Shown: positions 45,263 to 54,159, numbered from the stretch's first letter. The stretch is 64,000 bases of DNA from Comamonas testosteroni (GCF_000761245.1 NZ_AWOR01000012.1:1-64000); one strand, 5' to 3'. Notes: generated from the letters alone by a model not told the origin. A program made the numbers and translations.

Positions 45263-45559
45263 ATGATTTCCGAACTCATCACGACTCTGGCCCAGGCCCG
45301 CAAGGCCGCCCGCATCACCCAGGCCGACCTGGCCGAACGTGCCGGTCTGTCGCGCATGGCCGTACAGCGCACTGAAACCGGCGATGTCGACCCGCGCTTT
45401 TCCACTCTGCAGGAAATGGCCCGTGTGCTGAATATGGAGCTGATCGCCGTGCCGGCCGAGCTGCACGCCCAGGTGCTGGCACTGATTGAGCCCCAGACCG
45501 ACCAGACGGCTGCAGCCGACAGCATCGCCAGTCCGGTGACCGGCCAGGATTCGCTATGA
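45263..45559 (+). CDS. XRE-family helix-turn-helix regulator (HipB-like)
   Basis: This 98-residue protein has an N-terminal Cro/CI helix-turn-helix (LAQARKAARITQADLAERAG, LSRMAVQRTETGDVDPRFST). The tail carries no known domain. It resembles HipB-type antitoxins, but no HipA-like kinase or other toxin follows; the next gene is a GAF protein. The start ATG has no clear ribosome site and lies 8 bases after a possible -10, so the transcript may be nearly leaderless. Likely represses itself through the dyad at 45229. Confidence 0.85.
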   Translation: MISELITTLAQARKAARITQADLAERAGLSRMAVQRTETGDVDPRFSTLQEMARVLNMELIAVPAELHAQVLALIEPQTDQTAAADSIASPVTGQDSL

Positions 45560-45644
45560 AGTCTTACGTATTGTTAACTTGAGAGTCCTGTTTGCTCGGC
45601 CACAATGGCCCGAGTTTCTTGCGCGACATTCAGAGGTTTGAGAG

Positions 45645-46232
45645 ATGGCGATTCACAACTGGGATTACGCACCGGAGGCACTGGAGGTACAGGTCAGCGA
45701 ATTGTTGCTGGCCACGGCAGATCGAAGCGACGAACTGGTCGATGAAAACGTGCGCCTGGTCCTGCACGAGCTGCGCCAGCACCTCAATATGGAGGTGATT
45801 TTTGTCTCAGAGATCCGCAACGGCCAACGCATGTTCCAGCATGTCGATACTGCCCCCGGCAGGGAACTGATTGCCACCGGCGGCGGCAGCCCTCTGGAAG
45901 AGTCGTTTTGCCAGTGCGTGCTCGACGGCGTTCTGCCCGGCCTGGTCCATGACGCTGCCACCCACCCGGCCTTTTCCAAGCTGCCGGCAACTCCTTTTCG
46001 TGTGGGAGCCCATCTGAGCACCCCTATCGTGCTGGCCAGCGGCAAGGTCTACGGCACGCTGTGCTGCTTCAGTCAGGCCGCCGATGAAAGCCTGACGGCC
46101 AAGGACCTGCAAAAACTCGAATGCGTGGCCAAGATTACGGCCAGGCGAATCGATATCAAGCAGGCCCGGCAACTGCAGCCGGCCGAAGAAAAGTGCACGC
46201 CTTCCGGCCCGGCTTCTCCCGGAAAGCTCTGA
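45645..46232 (+). CDS. GAF-domain protein
   Basis: This 195-residue soluble protein is nearly all one GAF domain (NMEVIFVSEIRNGQRMFQHV, GGGSPLEESFCQCVLDG, LSTPIVLASGKVYGTLCCFS). The short tail is disordered. GAF domains bind small ligands such as cyclic nucleotides or tetrapyrroles. There is no output domain, so it must signal through a partner. It lies 85 bp after the XRE gene in the same direction. Confidence 0.88.
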   Translation: MAIHNWDYAPEALEVQVSELLLATADRSDELVDENVRLVLHELRQHLNMEVIFVSEIRNGQRMFQHVDTAPGRELIATGGGSPLEESFCQCVLDGVLPGLVHDAATHPAFSKLPATPFRVGAHLSTPIVLASGKVYGTLCCFSQAADESLTAKDLQKLECVAKITARRIDIKQARQLQPAEEKCTPSGPASPGKL

Positions 46233-46259
46233 AAACCAGCTCTCCGGGAAAAAGCTGCG

Positions 46260-47108
46260 TCAGTTCACCGCCACGCAGACCTGGCGCTGCTCGCCCAGTC
46301 CGTCAGCACCCAGTCGCACCACGTCGCCGGGCTTGAGAAAGACGGGCTGCGGCTTTTGTCCCAGGCCCACGCCCGCAGGCGTTCCGGTGAGAATCACATC
46401 GCCGGCCTCCAGCGTCATGAAGTGGCTGATATAGCTGATGACCTTGGGCACGCCAAAGATGAAATTGCTGGTATTGCTGCTTTGCATGCGCTGGCCGTTC
46501 ACTTCAAGCCACAGCGCAATGCGATGCGGATCGGCCACCTCGTCGGCCGTCAACAGCCAGGGCCCCAGCGGCGCAAAGCTGTCATGGCTCTTGCCTTTGT
46601 CCCAGGTGCCTCCGCGCTCCATCTGCCAAGCCCGCTCGGACACATCGTTGCCCAGCACATAGCCGGCCACATGACCCAGCGCGGCCTGCTCGCTCACCCG
46701 CATGGCACGGCGGCCGATGACCACGCCCAGCTCCACCTCCCAGTCCACCTTGGTCGCCGCCGGCGCTATCTGTATGGCGTCATCGGGCCCGCTGATGGCC
46801 GTGACCGCCTTCATGAACAGCACCGGCTCGGCTGGCGGCTCAGCCCCCGCCTCTGCCGCATGGTCTGCGTAGTTGAGCCCCACGCAGACGATCTTGCCCA
46901 CCTGCCCCACAGGGCAACCCAGACGAGGAGCACCTGACACGGCCGGCAGCTCCTCGACTTTCCGATCGCGCCAGTGCGCAAGCTTTTCAGGCTGCAGCTC
47001 GGTGCCGCGCCAGTCGGCCACCCAGGCCGAAGCATCGCGCAACACGCCTTGCGCATCCAGCACACCGGGCTTTTCCTCACCGGCAGCTCCAAATCGAACC
47101 AGTTTCAT
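46260..47108 (-). CDS. Fumarylacetoacetate hydrolase-family protein
   Basis: This 282-residue hydrolase of the FAH/ureidoglycolate-lyase-like type has the catalytic core IVCVGLNYADHAAEAG, metal ligands in DWEVELGVVIGRRA, and GYVLGNDVSERAWQ. GDVILTGTPAGVGLGQKP closes the site. Members cleave C-C bonds of diketo acids or hydrate 2-oxo-pent-4-enoates. The gene shares direction with the maleate-isomerase-like gene upstream and probably belongs to the GntR-controlled island. Confidence 0.92.
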   Translation of the reverse strand: MKLVRFGAAGEEKPGVLDAQGVLRDASAWVADWRGTELQPEKLAHWRDRKVEELPAVSGAPRLGCPVGQVGKIVCVGLNYADHAAEAGAEPPAEPVLFMKAVTAISGPDDAIQIAPAATKVDWEVELGVVIGRRAMRVSEQAALGHVAGYVLGNDVSERAWQMERGGTWDKGKSHDSFAPLGPWLLTADEVADPHRIALWLEVNGQRMQSSNTSNFIFGVPKVISYISHFMTLEAGDVILTGTPAGVGLGQKPQPVFLKPGDVVRLGADGLGEQRQVCVAVN

Positions 47109-47246
47109 AGTCTCTCCATTCCTCGGGCCTCATTTTCTGTGCGGTCAGCAAAGGCCCCGGTCTTTCATCACGAAGCTCCATCGCCCTTCGCCTTGCGTTG
47201 CCCTGCATCACGACCTGAAAGCCGAGCTTGCTGCAACCACCGGCTG

Positions 47247-47978
47247 TCACACCACTTCAAACAAGCGCCCCCAACCCTTGATATCCGCCGGACTACGCCC
47301 TGCCGCACGCAACATCCCCCACACCGTGGTGCTGACCGTATCGAGCAGCGGCACATTCCAGCGTCGCTCTACCTGATCGGCCAGTTGCGCTGCATGCAGA
47401 TTGGTGCAGTAAGTCACTACCGCATCCGGTGCCCCCTCCTCCATCACCTCTGCGATCAGCCCCAGCAACTGCTCAGGCTCCACAAGCGCAAAGCTGTGAT
47501 TGACAGAAATGTTCAGATGCCGCTGAGCCGTGGTTTCCACGCCGGCTGCGCGGTAATTGTTGACGATACATTGCTGCACATCCGCGGTATAGGGGCTCAC
47601 GATGGCCAGTTTTTTGACGGAAAGCTTTTGCATCAACTCATTGAGCGCCAGTATGGCTGTCGTCGCCTTGATGCCCGTGCGCTGCTCGATGCGCTCGCAC
47701 AACTGCCGGTCGCAATCAAAACCGCGCCAGCCCGCAGCGGTACCGCTCCAGCCAATCACATCCACTTTGGCATCGGCCAGCAACTCTGCAGCCGCAAGAA
47801 TCTTGCTGTCATCAAACTGATTGAGCGCGGCCTGCGCCAACGAAATCTCCGTCACCTTGAAGCGCGAAAAATGCGCTGAGCATTGACCCGCACTGGCGGC
47901 AAGTGCACTGGTCAACGGCTCCAGCGCCGTATTCGAAGAAGGCGTCAGCACGCCCAGGCATGTCTTGGTTGCAGTCAT
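47247..47978 (-). CDS. Maleate isomerase / arylmalonate decarboxylase-family protein
   Basis: This 243-residue Asp/Glu-racemase superfamily protein has PSSNTALEP near the start, DVIGWSGTAAGWRG in the first half and VVTYCTNLHAA in the second. In maleate isomerase a cysteine in each half is catalytic. Here the second-half Cys (YCTNL) is present, while the first-half position reads SGTAAG, without Cys, so the reaction may differ (for example a decarboxylase- or one-cysteine-type enzyme). It is divergent from the MFS carrier and first of the minus-strand pair. Confidence 0.85.
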   Translation of the reverse strand: MTATKTCLGVLTPSSNTALEPLTSALAASAGQCSAHFSRFKVTEISLAQAALNQFDDSKILAAAELLADAKVDVIGWSGTAAGWRGFDCDRQLCERIEQRTGIKATTAILALNELMQKLSVKKLAIVSPYTADVQQCIVNNYRAAGVETTAQRHLNISVNHSFALVEPEQLLGLIAEVMEEGAPDAVVTYCTNLHAAQLADQVERRWNVPLLDTVSTTVWGMLRAAGRSPADIKGWGRLFEVV

Positions 47979-48049
47979 CTCTTGTGTTCTCCGTGAAGGG
48001 CCGACCGTCTCAGCGGCCGGATCACATTGTTCTCAGGTCGCCACAAAAC

Positions 48050-48203
48050 GTCAACAATAATGTCAACAACAATAAAGGCATCACTTTCCAAATTTGCCAA
48101 AAAATACATTCCACCTCCTCTGAAACGCTGTAGAAAAGTGGGCATATCAATGCAAATTTAGTCACATAGGTGTTTTCTATATTGTTTACAACATTGTCGA
48201 CAT
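48050..48203. promoter_or_regulatory. Cluster of GntR-type operator motifs
   Basis: Four GT-N2-AC dyad cores lie between the divergent genes: GTCAAC (read GTTGAC on the minus strand) at 48050-48055 and 48062-48067, GTTTAC at 48184-48189 and GTCGAC at 48196-48201. Each pair is spaced 12 bp. TTGTTTACAA and TTGTCGACAT fit the TNGTNNACNA pattern known for FadR-subfamily GntR regulators. Confidence 0.6.
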
Positions 48204-48250
48204 TTAAATTTTCATCACATCAACCAACCCTGGATGGAGTGAACCCGAAG

Positions 48251-49555
48251 ATGCATATCCCGACCACAGCCGCAGCGGAGCACACGCAGGCTCCGACCAA
48301 AGTCCGATGGAAGATCTTCCTGATGATGTTGTTCCTCATCTCGATCAACTACATCGACCGAGCTTCGTTATCGGTGGCCATGCCGATGATTGCCAAGGAA
48401 TTCGACCTGAGTCCTGCCATGCAGGGCTTGTTGCTGAGCTCGTTTTTCTGGACCTATGCCTTCATGCAGATACCGGGAGGCATGCTTGCCGACAAATACG
48501 GCCCACGCTCGGTCATCGCTGGCGCCACTCTGGGCTGGGGTCTGTTTCAAACCATCGCCGCATTCACCACAGGCTGGTTCTCTCTGCTGCTGACTCGCCT
48601 AGGCCTGGGAGCCGCCGAAGCGCCCATCTACCCTGCCGGAGGCAAGCTCAACGGCATCTGGATGTCCCAGAACGAGCGAGGCCGTGGCGCCACGCTGCTC
48701 GACGGTGGCGCACCGCTTGGCGCTGCCCTGGGGGCCGTCATCATTGCGGGCCTGATCGCCTTCTTCGGCTCCTGGCGTATCTCCTTCGTGGTCGCCGGCG
48801 TCGGCACCATGATCGCGGGCTACTTTGCCTGGTCCTATATCCGCAACCACCCTCGCGAGCATTCCGGCGTGAACGAGGCCGAAGCCCGTCACATCGAAGC
48901 CGCACATGCCGAAGACGCCAGGGCCGACGCCGGCACCAGCAAGGGCAAGCTGCTGGACTTCTTCAAGTACCGCTCGGTGTGGGGCATGTTCTTTGGCTGG
49001 ATGTGCTTCAACGCGCTCTTTTACGGCCTGCTGACCTGGATGCCCACCTACCTGTCCAAGGTGCACGGCATGGACATCAAAGCCATGGGCGGCGCGCTGT
49101 TCGCCATGTTCTTCTCCGGCTTCGTGGGAGAAATGATCGGCGGCTGGATTGCCGACAAATGGCGTGAGAAAGGTGCCAACCAGGCCACCGTGCTGCGCAC
49201 TCTGTTCGGCATTGCATCGATCATCGCCACCATCGCCATCTATGGCGTCTCGCAGATCACCGACCCCGTCACGGTCGTCATCCTGCTGTCCATCACCCTG
49301 TTCTTCCTGCGCTGGTGCGGCCTGTTCTGGTGCATTCCATCCCTGATTGGCACCCGCAATCGCGTCGGCTTCCTGGGCGGCGTCATGAACCTCGGCGGCA
49401 ATTGCGCCGGTATTGGTGTGCCCATCATCGTGGGGCTCATCGTGCAGGCAACAGGCTCTTACTTCATGGCGCTGATGATGTTCACCGGCGCAGGCGTGGG
49501 CTTGTTCATCTGCTCGGCCCTGCTGATCGACTACAGCAAGAAGGTACCCGTATAA
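48251..49555 (+). CDS. MFS transporter, anion:cation symporter (ACS) type
   Basis: This 434-residue carrier has twelve membrane segments. The ACS signature INYIDRASLSVAMPMIAKEF opens it, and the loop 2-3 motif GMLADKYGPRSV is present. Relatives import sugar acids, phthalate-like or hydroxy acids. It is divergent from the maleate-isomerase-like gene and followed by the hydantoinase and racemase genes, so it probably imports the substrate of the pathway. The ATG at 48251 follows GGAG by 11 bases. Confidence 0.93.
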   Translation: MHIPTTAAAEHTQAPTKVRWKIFLMMLFLISINYIDRASLSVAMPMIAKEFDLSPAMQGLLLSSFFWTYAFMQIPGGMLADKYGPRSVIAGATLGWGLFQTIAAFTTGWFSLLLTRLGLGAAEAPIYPAGGKLNGIWMSQNERGRGATLLDGGAPLGAALGAVIIAGLIAFFGSWRISFVVAGVGTMIAGYFAWSYIRNHPREHSGVNEAEARHIEAAHAEDARADAGTSKGKLLDFFKYRSVWGMFFGWMCFNALFYGLLTWMPTYLSKVHGMDIKAMGGALFAMFFSGFVGEMIGGWIADKWREKGANQATVLRTLFGIASIIATIAIYGVSQITDPVTVVILLSITLFFLRWCGLFWCIPSLIGTRNRVGFLGGVMNLGGNCAGIGVPIIVGLIVQATGSYFMALMMFTGAGVGLFICSALLIDYSKKVPV

Positions 49556-49739
49556 GCCTCAGACGCGAATACGGCCAGAGCGGCCTGCCAATGCAGCGCC
49601 GCTCACGCCTTCTCGCTACACAGAGCAAGCCCCTTTTGAAGCAGCCACGGCCTCATCGAGCCTGAGCTAGCCACACACATCACCACAGGCGTGCCAGCAC
49701 CGGCTGCCACTCACTTTCACCGTAGAACCGACCCCGAAC

Positions 49740-51173
49740 ATGACCCCCTGCGAATTCGATATCGTGGTGCGCAATGCGCAAGTAGCAACCGCCAGTGACA
49801 TCTTTGAAGCCGACATCGGCATCCGCAACGGCAAGATCGCCCAGCTGGGCAACAAGCTGCCTGCCGGCACTCACGAATACGACGCTCAAGGCCGAGTGGT
49901 CACTCCGGGCGGCATCGACGCCCACTGTCACCTGGATCAGCCCATGGAGCCGCCGGTGCGCATGGCAGACGACTTCGAAAGCGGCACCCGCGCTGCAGCC
50001 TGCGGCGGCACCACCACGGTCATCCCCTTCGCCGCCCAGGCCAAAGGCCAGTCCTTGCGTGCAGCCGTGGCCGATTACCATCGCCGCGCAGAAGGCAAGG
50101 CCTATGTGGACTATGGCTTCCACATGATCGTCAGCGACCCCACCCCGGAAGTACTGGAAAACGAACTGCCCGCGCTGATCCGGGAAGGCTACACCTCCTT
50201 CAAGATCTACATGACCTATGACGATCTGAAGCTCGATGACGGCCAGATACTCGATGTCCTGGACGTGGCTCGCAAATACGATGCCACGGCCATGATCCAC
50301 GCAGAGAATGCCGACTGCATCCAATGGCTGACCAAGCGCCTGGAAGCCAGCGGCCGCACGGCCCCCCGCTATCACGCAGTCTCGCGCCCCATGCTGGTGG
50401 AGCGCGAAGCCACCCATCGCGCCATCGCGCTCTCGGAGCTTGCCGATGTGCCCATCCTCATCGTCCATGTCTCGGGCCGCGAGGCCGTCGAGCAGATCCG
50501 CTGGGCGCGTTCCCACGGTATGAACATCATGGCCGAAACCTGCCCGCAATACCTGTTCCTGAGTGCAGAAGACCTGGGCCTGGACGACAGCTACCATGGC
50601 GCCAAGTGCGTATGCAGCCCGCCGCCGCGCGACAAGGCGAACCAGGAGGTCATCTGGAACGGTCTCAACGACGGGCTCTTCACCGTATTTTCGTCCGACC
50701 ATGCTCCATTCAACTACGATGCCCCAGAAGGTAAAAAACCGGGTGGAAAGGAAGTCTCCTTCAGCCATATTCCGAATGGCATCCCAGGCATCGAAACTCG
50801 CCTGTCCCTGCTCTACACCCACGGCGTGCTGGCTGGGCGCATGACGCTCAACCGCTTTGTGGAACTGACCTCCACCAACCCCGCCAAGGTCTACGGACTG
50901 CATCCGCGCAAGGGCAGCATCGCCATAGGAGCCGATGCAGACCTGGTCGTCTGGCAGGAAGGCGAGCGCACCATCAGCAACCGCGACCTGCATCACAACG
51001 TGGACCACACCCCTTACGAAGGCCAGTTGCTCAAGGCCTGGCCCTGCCTGACCCTGTCGGGCGGCCAGGTCGTCTGGGATGGCGAGAAGTTCCAGGCCCG
51101 AGCCGGCCAGGGACGATTCCTGCAACGCGGCGCCCCCACCTTGCTGCCCAAGCGACCCACACACCGCTTCTGA
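49740..51173 (+). CDS. Dihydropyrimidinase/D-hydantoinase-family hydrolase
   Basis: This 477-residue cyclic-amide hydrolase has the metal-binding HxH in IDAHCHLDQP, the carboxylated lysine in SFKIYMTYDDL, and histidines in MIHAEN and ILIVHVSG. A late Asp is in FSSDHAPFNYD. These are full dihydropyrimidinase features. It opens dihydropyrimidine, hydantoin or cyclic imide rings. No N-carbamoyl amidohydrolase gene is present in the window, so the ring-opened product must be handled elsewhere or the substrate is an imide giving no carbamoyl group. It lies between the MFS and racemase genes. Confidence 0.93.
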   Translation: MTPCEFDIVVRNAQVATASDIFEADIGIRNGKIAQLGNKLPAGTHEYDAQGRVVTPGGIDAHCHLDQPMEPPVRMADDFESGTRAAACGGTTTVIPFAAQAKGQSLRAAVADYHRRAEGKAYVDYGFHMIVSDPTPEVLENELPALIREGYTSFKIYMTYDDLKLDDGQILDVLDVARKYDATAMIHAENADCIQWLTKRLEASGRTAPRYHAVSRPMLVEREATHRAIALSELADVPILIVHVSGREAVEQIRWARSHGMNIMAETCPQYLFLSAEDLGLDDSYHGAKCVCSPPPRDKANQEVIWNGLNDGLFTVFSSDHAPFNYDAPEGKKPGGKEVSFSHIPNGIPGIETRLSLLYTHGVLAGRMTLNRFVELTSTNPAKVYGLHPRKGSIAIGADADLVVWQEGERTISNRDLHHNVDHTPYEGQLLKAWPCLTLSGGQVVWDGEKFQARAGQGRFLQRGAPTLLPKRPTHRF

Positions 51174-51188
51174 ACCGGAGCACAGACC

Positions 51189-51935
51189 ATGAAACTGCTG
51201 ATCATCAATCCCAATATTTCCGAGAGCGTTACTTCTCTTATAGAGAAAGAAGCCAGACTGGCCGCTGCTTCGGGTACGGAAATCACCATGCTGACCGCCC
51301 CCATGGGCGTGGCCTATATCGAGACGCGCTTTGAGGCCATGATTGCCGCCTACGCCGTGGCCGAGCTGGCCGCAACCCATGCCGCACGGCATGACGCCGT
51401 CATCGTGGCCGCCTTTGGCGACCCCGGTCTCGAAGGCCTGCGAGAGGCCCTGGACATTCCCGTGCTGGGCATGACCGAGTCCGCGCTCATGAGCGCATGC
51501 ATGCTGGGCAAGCGCTTTTCCATCATTGCCATCTCCAGGCGCATTACCGCCTGGTACCGAGATATGGTCGAGCGCAACGGGCTCATAGACCGACTCGCCA
51601 GCATTCGCTGCCTGGACGAGCCTCTGCGGGACATCGGAAGTGTGCAGGACGATCATGCAGCACGCCTGCAGGCCTTGTGCGAAGCAGCGGTCAGCGAAGA
51701 TGGCGCCGATGTCCTGATCATTGCCGGCGCACCGCTGGCCGGCCTGGCACGCTCCATCAAGCAGAGCCTGCCGGTGCCGGCCGTCGATGGCGTCTCCAGC
51801 GCCGTCAACCACGCGCAAAGTCTGGTCTCGCTGGCCCCCTCTCCTGCACGCGCCGGCAGCTTTGCCAAGCCGCCACGCAAGGACTTCAAGAACCTTCCCC
51901 CCGGACTGACCCAGCTGTTGAGCCAACTGCCCTGA
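51189..51935 (+). CDS. Asp/Glu/hydantoin racemase-family protein lacking both catalytic cysteines
   Basis: This 248-residue protein has the hydantoin racemase outline: IINPNISESVT, AAFGDPGLEGLREAL, MTESALMSACMLG and GAPLAGLA. In hydantoin and allantoin racemases a Cys precedes FxDPG and another lies in the GCAG-type loop. Here those places are Ala75 and about Gly180, so a two-cysteine racemase mechanism is unlikely. The three remaining cysteines (104, 141, 164) lie elsewhere. It begins 15 bp after the hydantoinase stop, with GGAG before the ATG, so the two are co-transcribed. Confidence 0.85.
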   Translation: MKLLIINPNISESVTSLIEKEARLAAASGTEITMLTAPMGVAYIETRFEAMIAAYAVAELAATHAARHDAVIVAAFGDPGLEGLREALDIPVLGMTESALMSACMLGKRFSIIAISRRITAWYRDMVERNGLIDRLASIRCLDEPLRDIGSVQDDHAARLQALCEAAVSEDGADVLIIAGAPLAGLARSIKQSLPVPAVDGVSSAVNHAQSLVSLAPSPARAGSFAKPPRKDFKNLPPGLTQLLSQLP

Positions 51936-52006
51936 AGACGCTGCGGGAAAAGCTTCATAGAGATGATTGACGCTCGGCATGCTGTGCGACACTAGAATTC
52001 ATCAGC

Positions 52007-52726
52007 ATGTCGACAAAAAGCACTACAAAAGTGAACAATCGAAGCAATACATCTCGATCCGAAATTACCGTGGATGAAATGGCCGCCCGCATTGCCACAG
52101 CCATCCATGAGCACCGCCTGCTGCCGGGAACCAAGCTCGGCGAAGACCGGCTGGCCAATATCTTCAACACCAGTCGGGCTCGCGTGCGCGAGGTGCTGGC
52201 CCGCATGGCCCGCGACCAGATGGTGGAGCTGTTCCCACAGCGCGGAGCCTTTGTCGCCAAACCCAGTATCGAGCAGGCGCTGGACGTCTTCGAAGCGCGC
52301 CGGCTGATAGAGCCAGGCATTGTGCGCCGCCTCGTTCTGAGCATGGACAACAGCAAGATCCGTCGCCTGCAGACCCATCTGAAGCAGGAGCGCGAAGCAC
52401 GTGCCAATTCCGACAAGCGAGCCACGGTTCGCCTGTCCGGCGAGTTTCATGTGCTGCTTGCCGAGCTGGCCGGCAACTCCGCGCTGCTGCGCAGCATGCG
52501 TGAGCTATCCACACTGACCTGCCTGACGATCTCGCTGTATGAATCGGCGGTCAACACCTGCTGCCTGGTGGACGAGCATGAAGCCGTGGTCAATGCCATT
52601 GTCGCGGGCAATGGCGAGCAGGCAGAGCAGCTGATGCTCAGCCACCTAGATCACATACAGGGCAGCCTGCGCCTGGAGGCCGATGCCGACGACGCTGATC
52701 TGGAGCAGATACTGGGCGACCTCTGA
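52007..52726 (+). CDS. GntR-family (FadR/FCD) transcriptional regulator
   Basis: This 239-residue regulator has an N-terminal winged helix (IHEHRLLPGTKLGEDRLANI, TSRARVREVLARMARDQMVEL) and an FCD ligand domain whose metal ligands can be seen (GEFHVLLAELAGN, VDEHEAVVNAI, LMLSHLDHI). FCD regulators bind small organic acids. It follows the racemase gene and is the obvious candidate to bind the GT-N2-AC motifs at 48050-48203. Confidence 0.93.
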   Translation: MSTKSTTKVNNRSNTSRSEITVDEMAARIATAIHEHRLLPGTKLGEDRLANIFNTSRARVREVLARMARDQMVELFPQRGAFVAKPSIEQALDVFEARRLIEPGIVRRLVLSMDNSKIRRLQTHLKQEREARANSDKRATVRLSGEFHVLLAELAGNSALLRSMRELSTLTCLTISLYESAVNTCCLVDEHEAVVNAIVAGNGEQAEQLMLSHLDHIQGSLRLEADADDADLEQILGDL

Positions 52727-52883
52727 TCACAGTCGGCGTCGCGATCCGGCAACGGGAGCCATCGAAGTGATCGATACGCCCTTCTCGACTGGAGATGGCT
52801 GGCAGCTATGCGGGCAGGGGCGTCCGCATTAGCATCCACGGCTGATCGCCATCACTTTTTCCAGAGGCCTTGAGGCCGTTTCA

Positions 52884-53471
52884 ATGAGCGCACCCGCCCC
52901 ACATTCCTTGCCGCAAGCCGAGCGGCCACGCCCGCGCCATCTGAGCGAACTGTTCTGGTCACTGACCTTTCTGGCCTTGCAGGGCTTTGGCGGCGTGCTG
53001 GCCGTGGTGCAGCGCGAACTGGTCGAAAAACGCCAATGGCTGAGCAATGAGGAGTTCATGGAGGACTGGGCCGTAGCGCAGATCATGCCCGGCCCCAATG
53101 TGGTGAATCTTTCCATCATGCTGGGCGAGCGCTACTTCGGCTGGCGCGGAGCCGTCGTGGGGTTGTGCGGAATGCTGACGTTTCCCATGCTGGTGGTCAT
53201 CAGTCTCACCCTGGTCTATACCCAGTTCGCGGCCAACCCGGCCGTTGCCGGAGCACTGCGCGGCATGGGCGCCGTGGCGGCAGGGCTGGTGGCGGGCATG
53301 GGCCTGAAGCTGGCTGGCACGCTGCGCAAGCACCCACTGGGCAAGTGGTATTGCGCAGGGCTGGCCATCGCCGCCTTTGTGCTGGTGGCCGTGCTGCGCC
53401 TGCCGCTGTTCTGGGCCTTGCTGCTGGTGGGCGCAACAGGCTGCGTGCTGACCTACCGGAGGCTGGCATGA
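52884..53471 (+). CDS. chrA: Chromate transporter, N-terminal half-type protein
   Basis: This 195-residue ChrA-family half-protein has the family motif FGGVLAVVQRELVEKRQWLS and AQIMPGPNVVNLSIMLG. About five or six hydrophobic segments follow. Long ChrA proteins contain two such halves fused; here the halves are two genes overlapping by four bases (ATGA). Short-chain pairs extrude chromate in some bacteria. Specificity for chromate is a family inference. Confidence 0.9.
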   Translation: MSAPAPHSLPQAERPRPRHLSELFWSLTFLALQGFGGVLAVVQRELVEKRQWLSNEEFMEDWAVAQIMPGPNVVNLSIMLGERYFGWRGAVVGLCGMLTFPMLVVISLTLVYTQFAANPAVAGALRGMGAVAAGLVAGMGLKLAGTLRKHPLGKWYCAGLAIAAFVLVAVLRLPLFWALLLVGATGCVLTYRRLA

Positions 53472-54067
53472 GCACGCTGGCGATCGAGCTGCAGAACGTG
53501 GACTGGCTGCATCTTTTTGCCTATTTCCTCACGCTGTCGCTGATGGCCGTGGGTGGAGCCATCACCGCTGCGCCGGATATGCACCGCTATCTGGTCGACG
53601 GCAATCGCTGGCTGTCGGAAACCCAGTTCACCAGTTCCATCGCCATTGCCCAGGCCGCCCCCGGCCCCAATGTGTTGTTCATCGCCCTGCTGGGCTGGAA
53701 CGTGGGACTGAATGCGGGAGGCGGCGCCGGCCCGGCGGCCTGGGGACTGGGAGCGCTGGGTGTTGCGGTGTGCATGGTGGGCATTTTGCTGCCCAGCTCG
53801 CTGCTGACCTGGCAGGCCTCGCGCTGGGGTCAGCGCAACCGGGACAAACGCGGCGTGCGCGCCTTCAAGCAAGGCATGGCTCCGCTGGTGATCGGTCTGC
53901 TGCTGGCCACTGGCTGGCTGCTGGGCAGCGCCAGCGGCAACCCTGGCAAGGACTGGAAGCTATGGCTGCTGAGCCTTGCGTGCACCTTGCTGGTATGGCG
54001 CACACGCATTCATCTGCTGTGGCTGCTGGCTGCCGGCGCGGCGCTGGGTGCGCTGGGCTGGGTGTAA
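53468..54067 (+). CDS. chrA: Chromate transporter, second half-type protein
   Basis: This 199-residue ChrA-family half-protein repeats the pattern of its upstream partner: VGGAITAAPDMHRYLVDGNRWLS and AQAAPGPNVLFIALLGW. Its ATG overlaps the preceding stop, so both are made together and presumably form a heterodimeric channel with opposite topology. No chrB-type regulator is beside them. Confidence 0.9.
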   Translation: MSTLAIELQNVDWLHLFAYFLTLSLMAVGGAITAAPDMHRYLVDGNRWLSETQFTSSIAIAQAAPGPNVLFIALLGWNVGLNAGGGAGPAAWGLGALGVAVCMVGILLPSSLLTWQASRWGQRNRDKRGVRAFKQGMAPLVIGLLLATGWLLGSASGNPGKDWKLWLLSLACTLLVWRTRIHLLWLLAAGAALGALGWV

Positions 54068-54159
54068 CAGCAGCACCGCCAAACTCCGGGTTCGGCTGAT
54101 CAGGCGTCAACTGCCAAAGCAGCCTCCGTCCTGAAGCCGCTGCTGGCTCCAATGCCTGC

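Noticed and set aside
49680-51992. 770-codon open frame on the minus strand
   Set aside because: It is antisense to the hydantoinase and racemase genes, has biased composition and no domain. It is a by-product of GC-rich codon usage.
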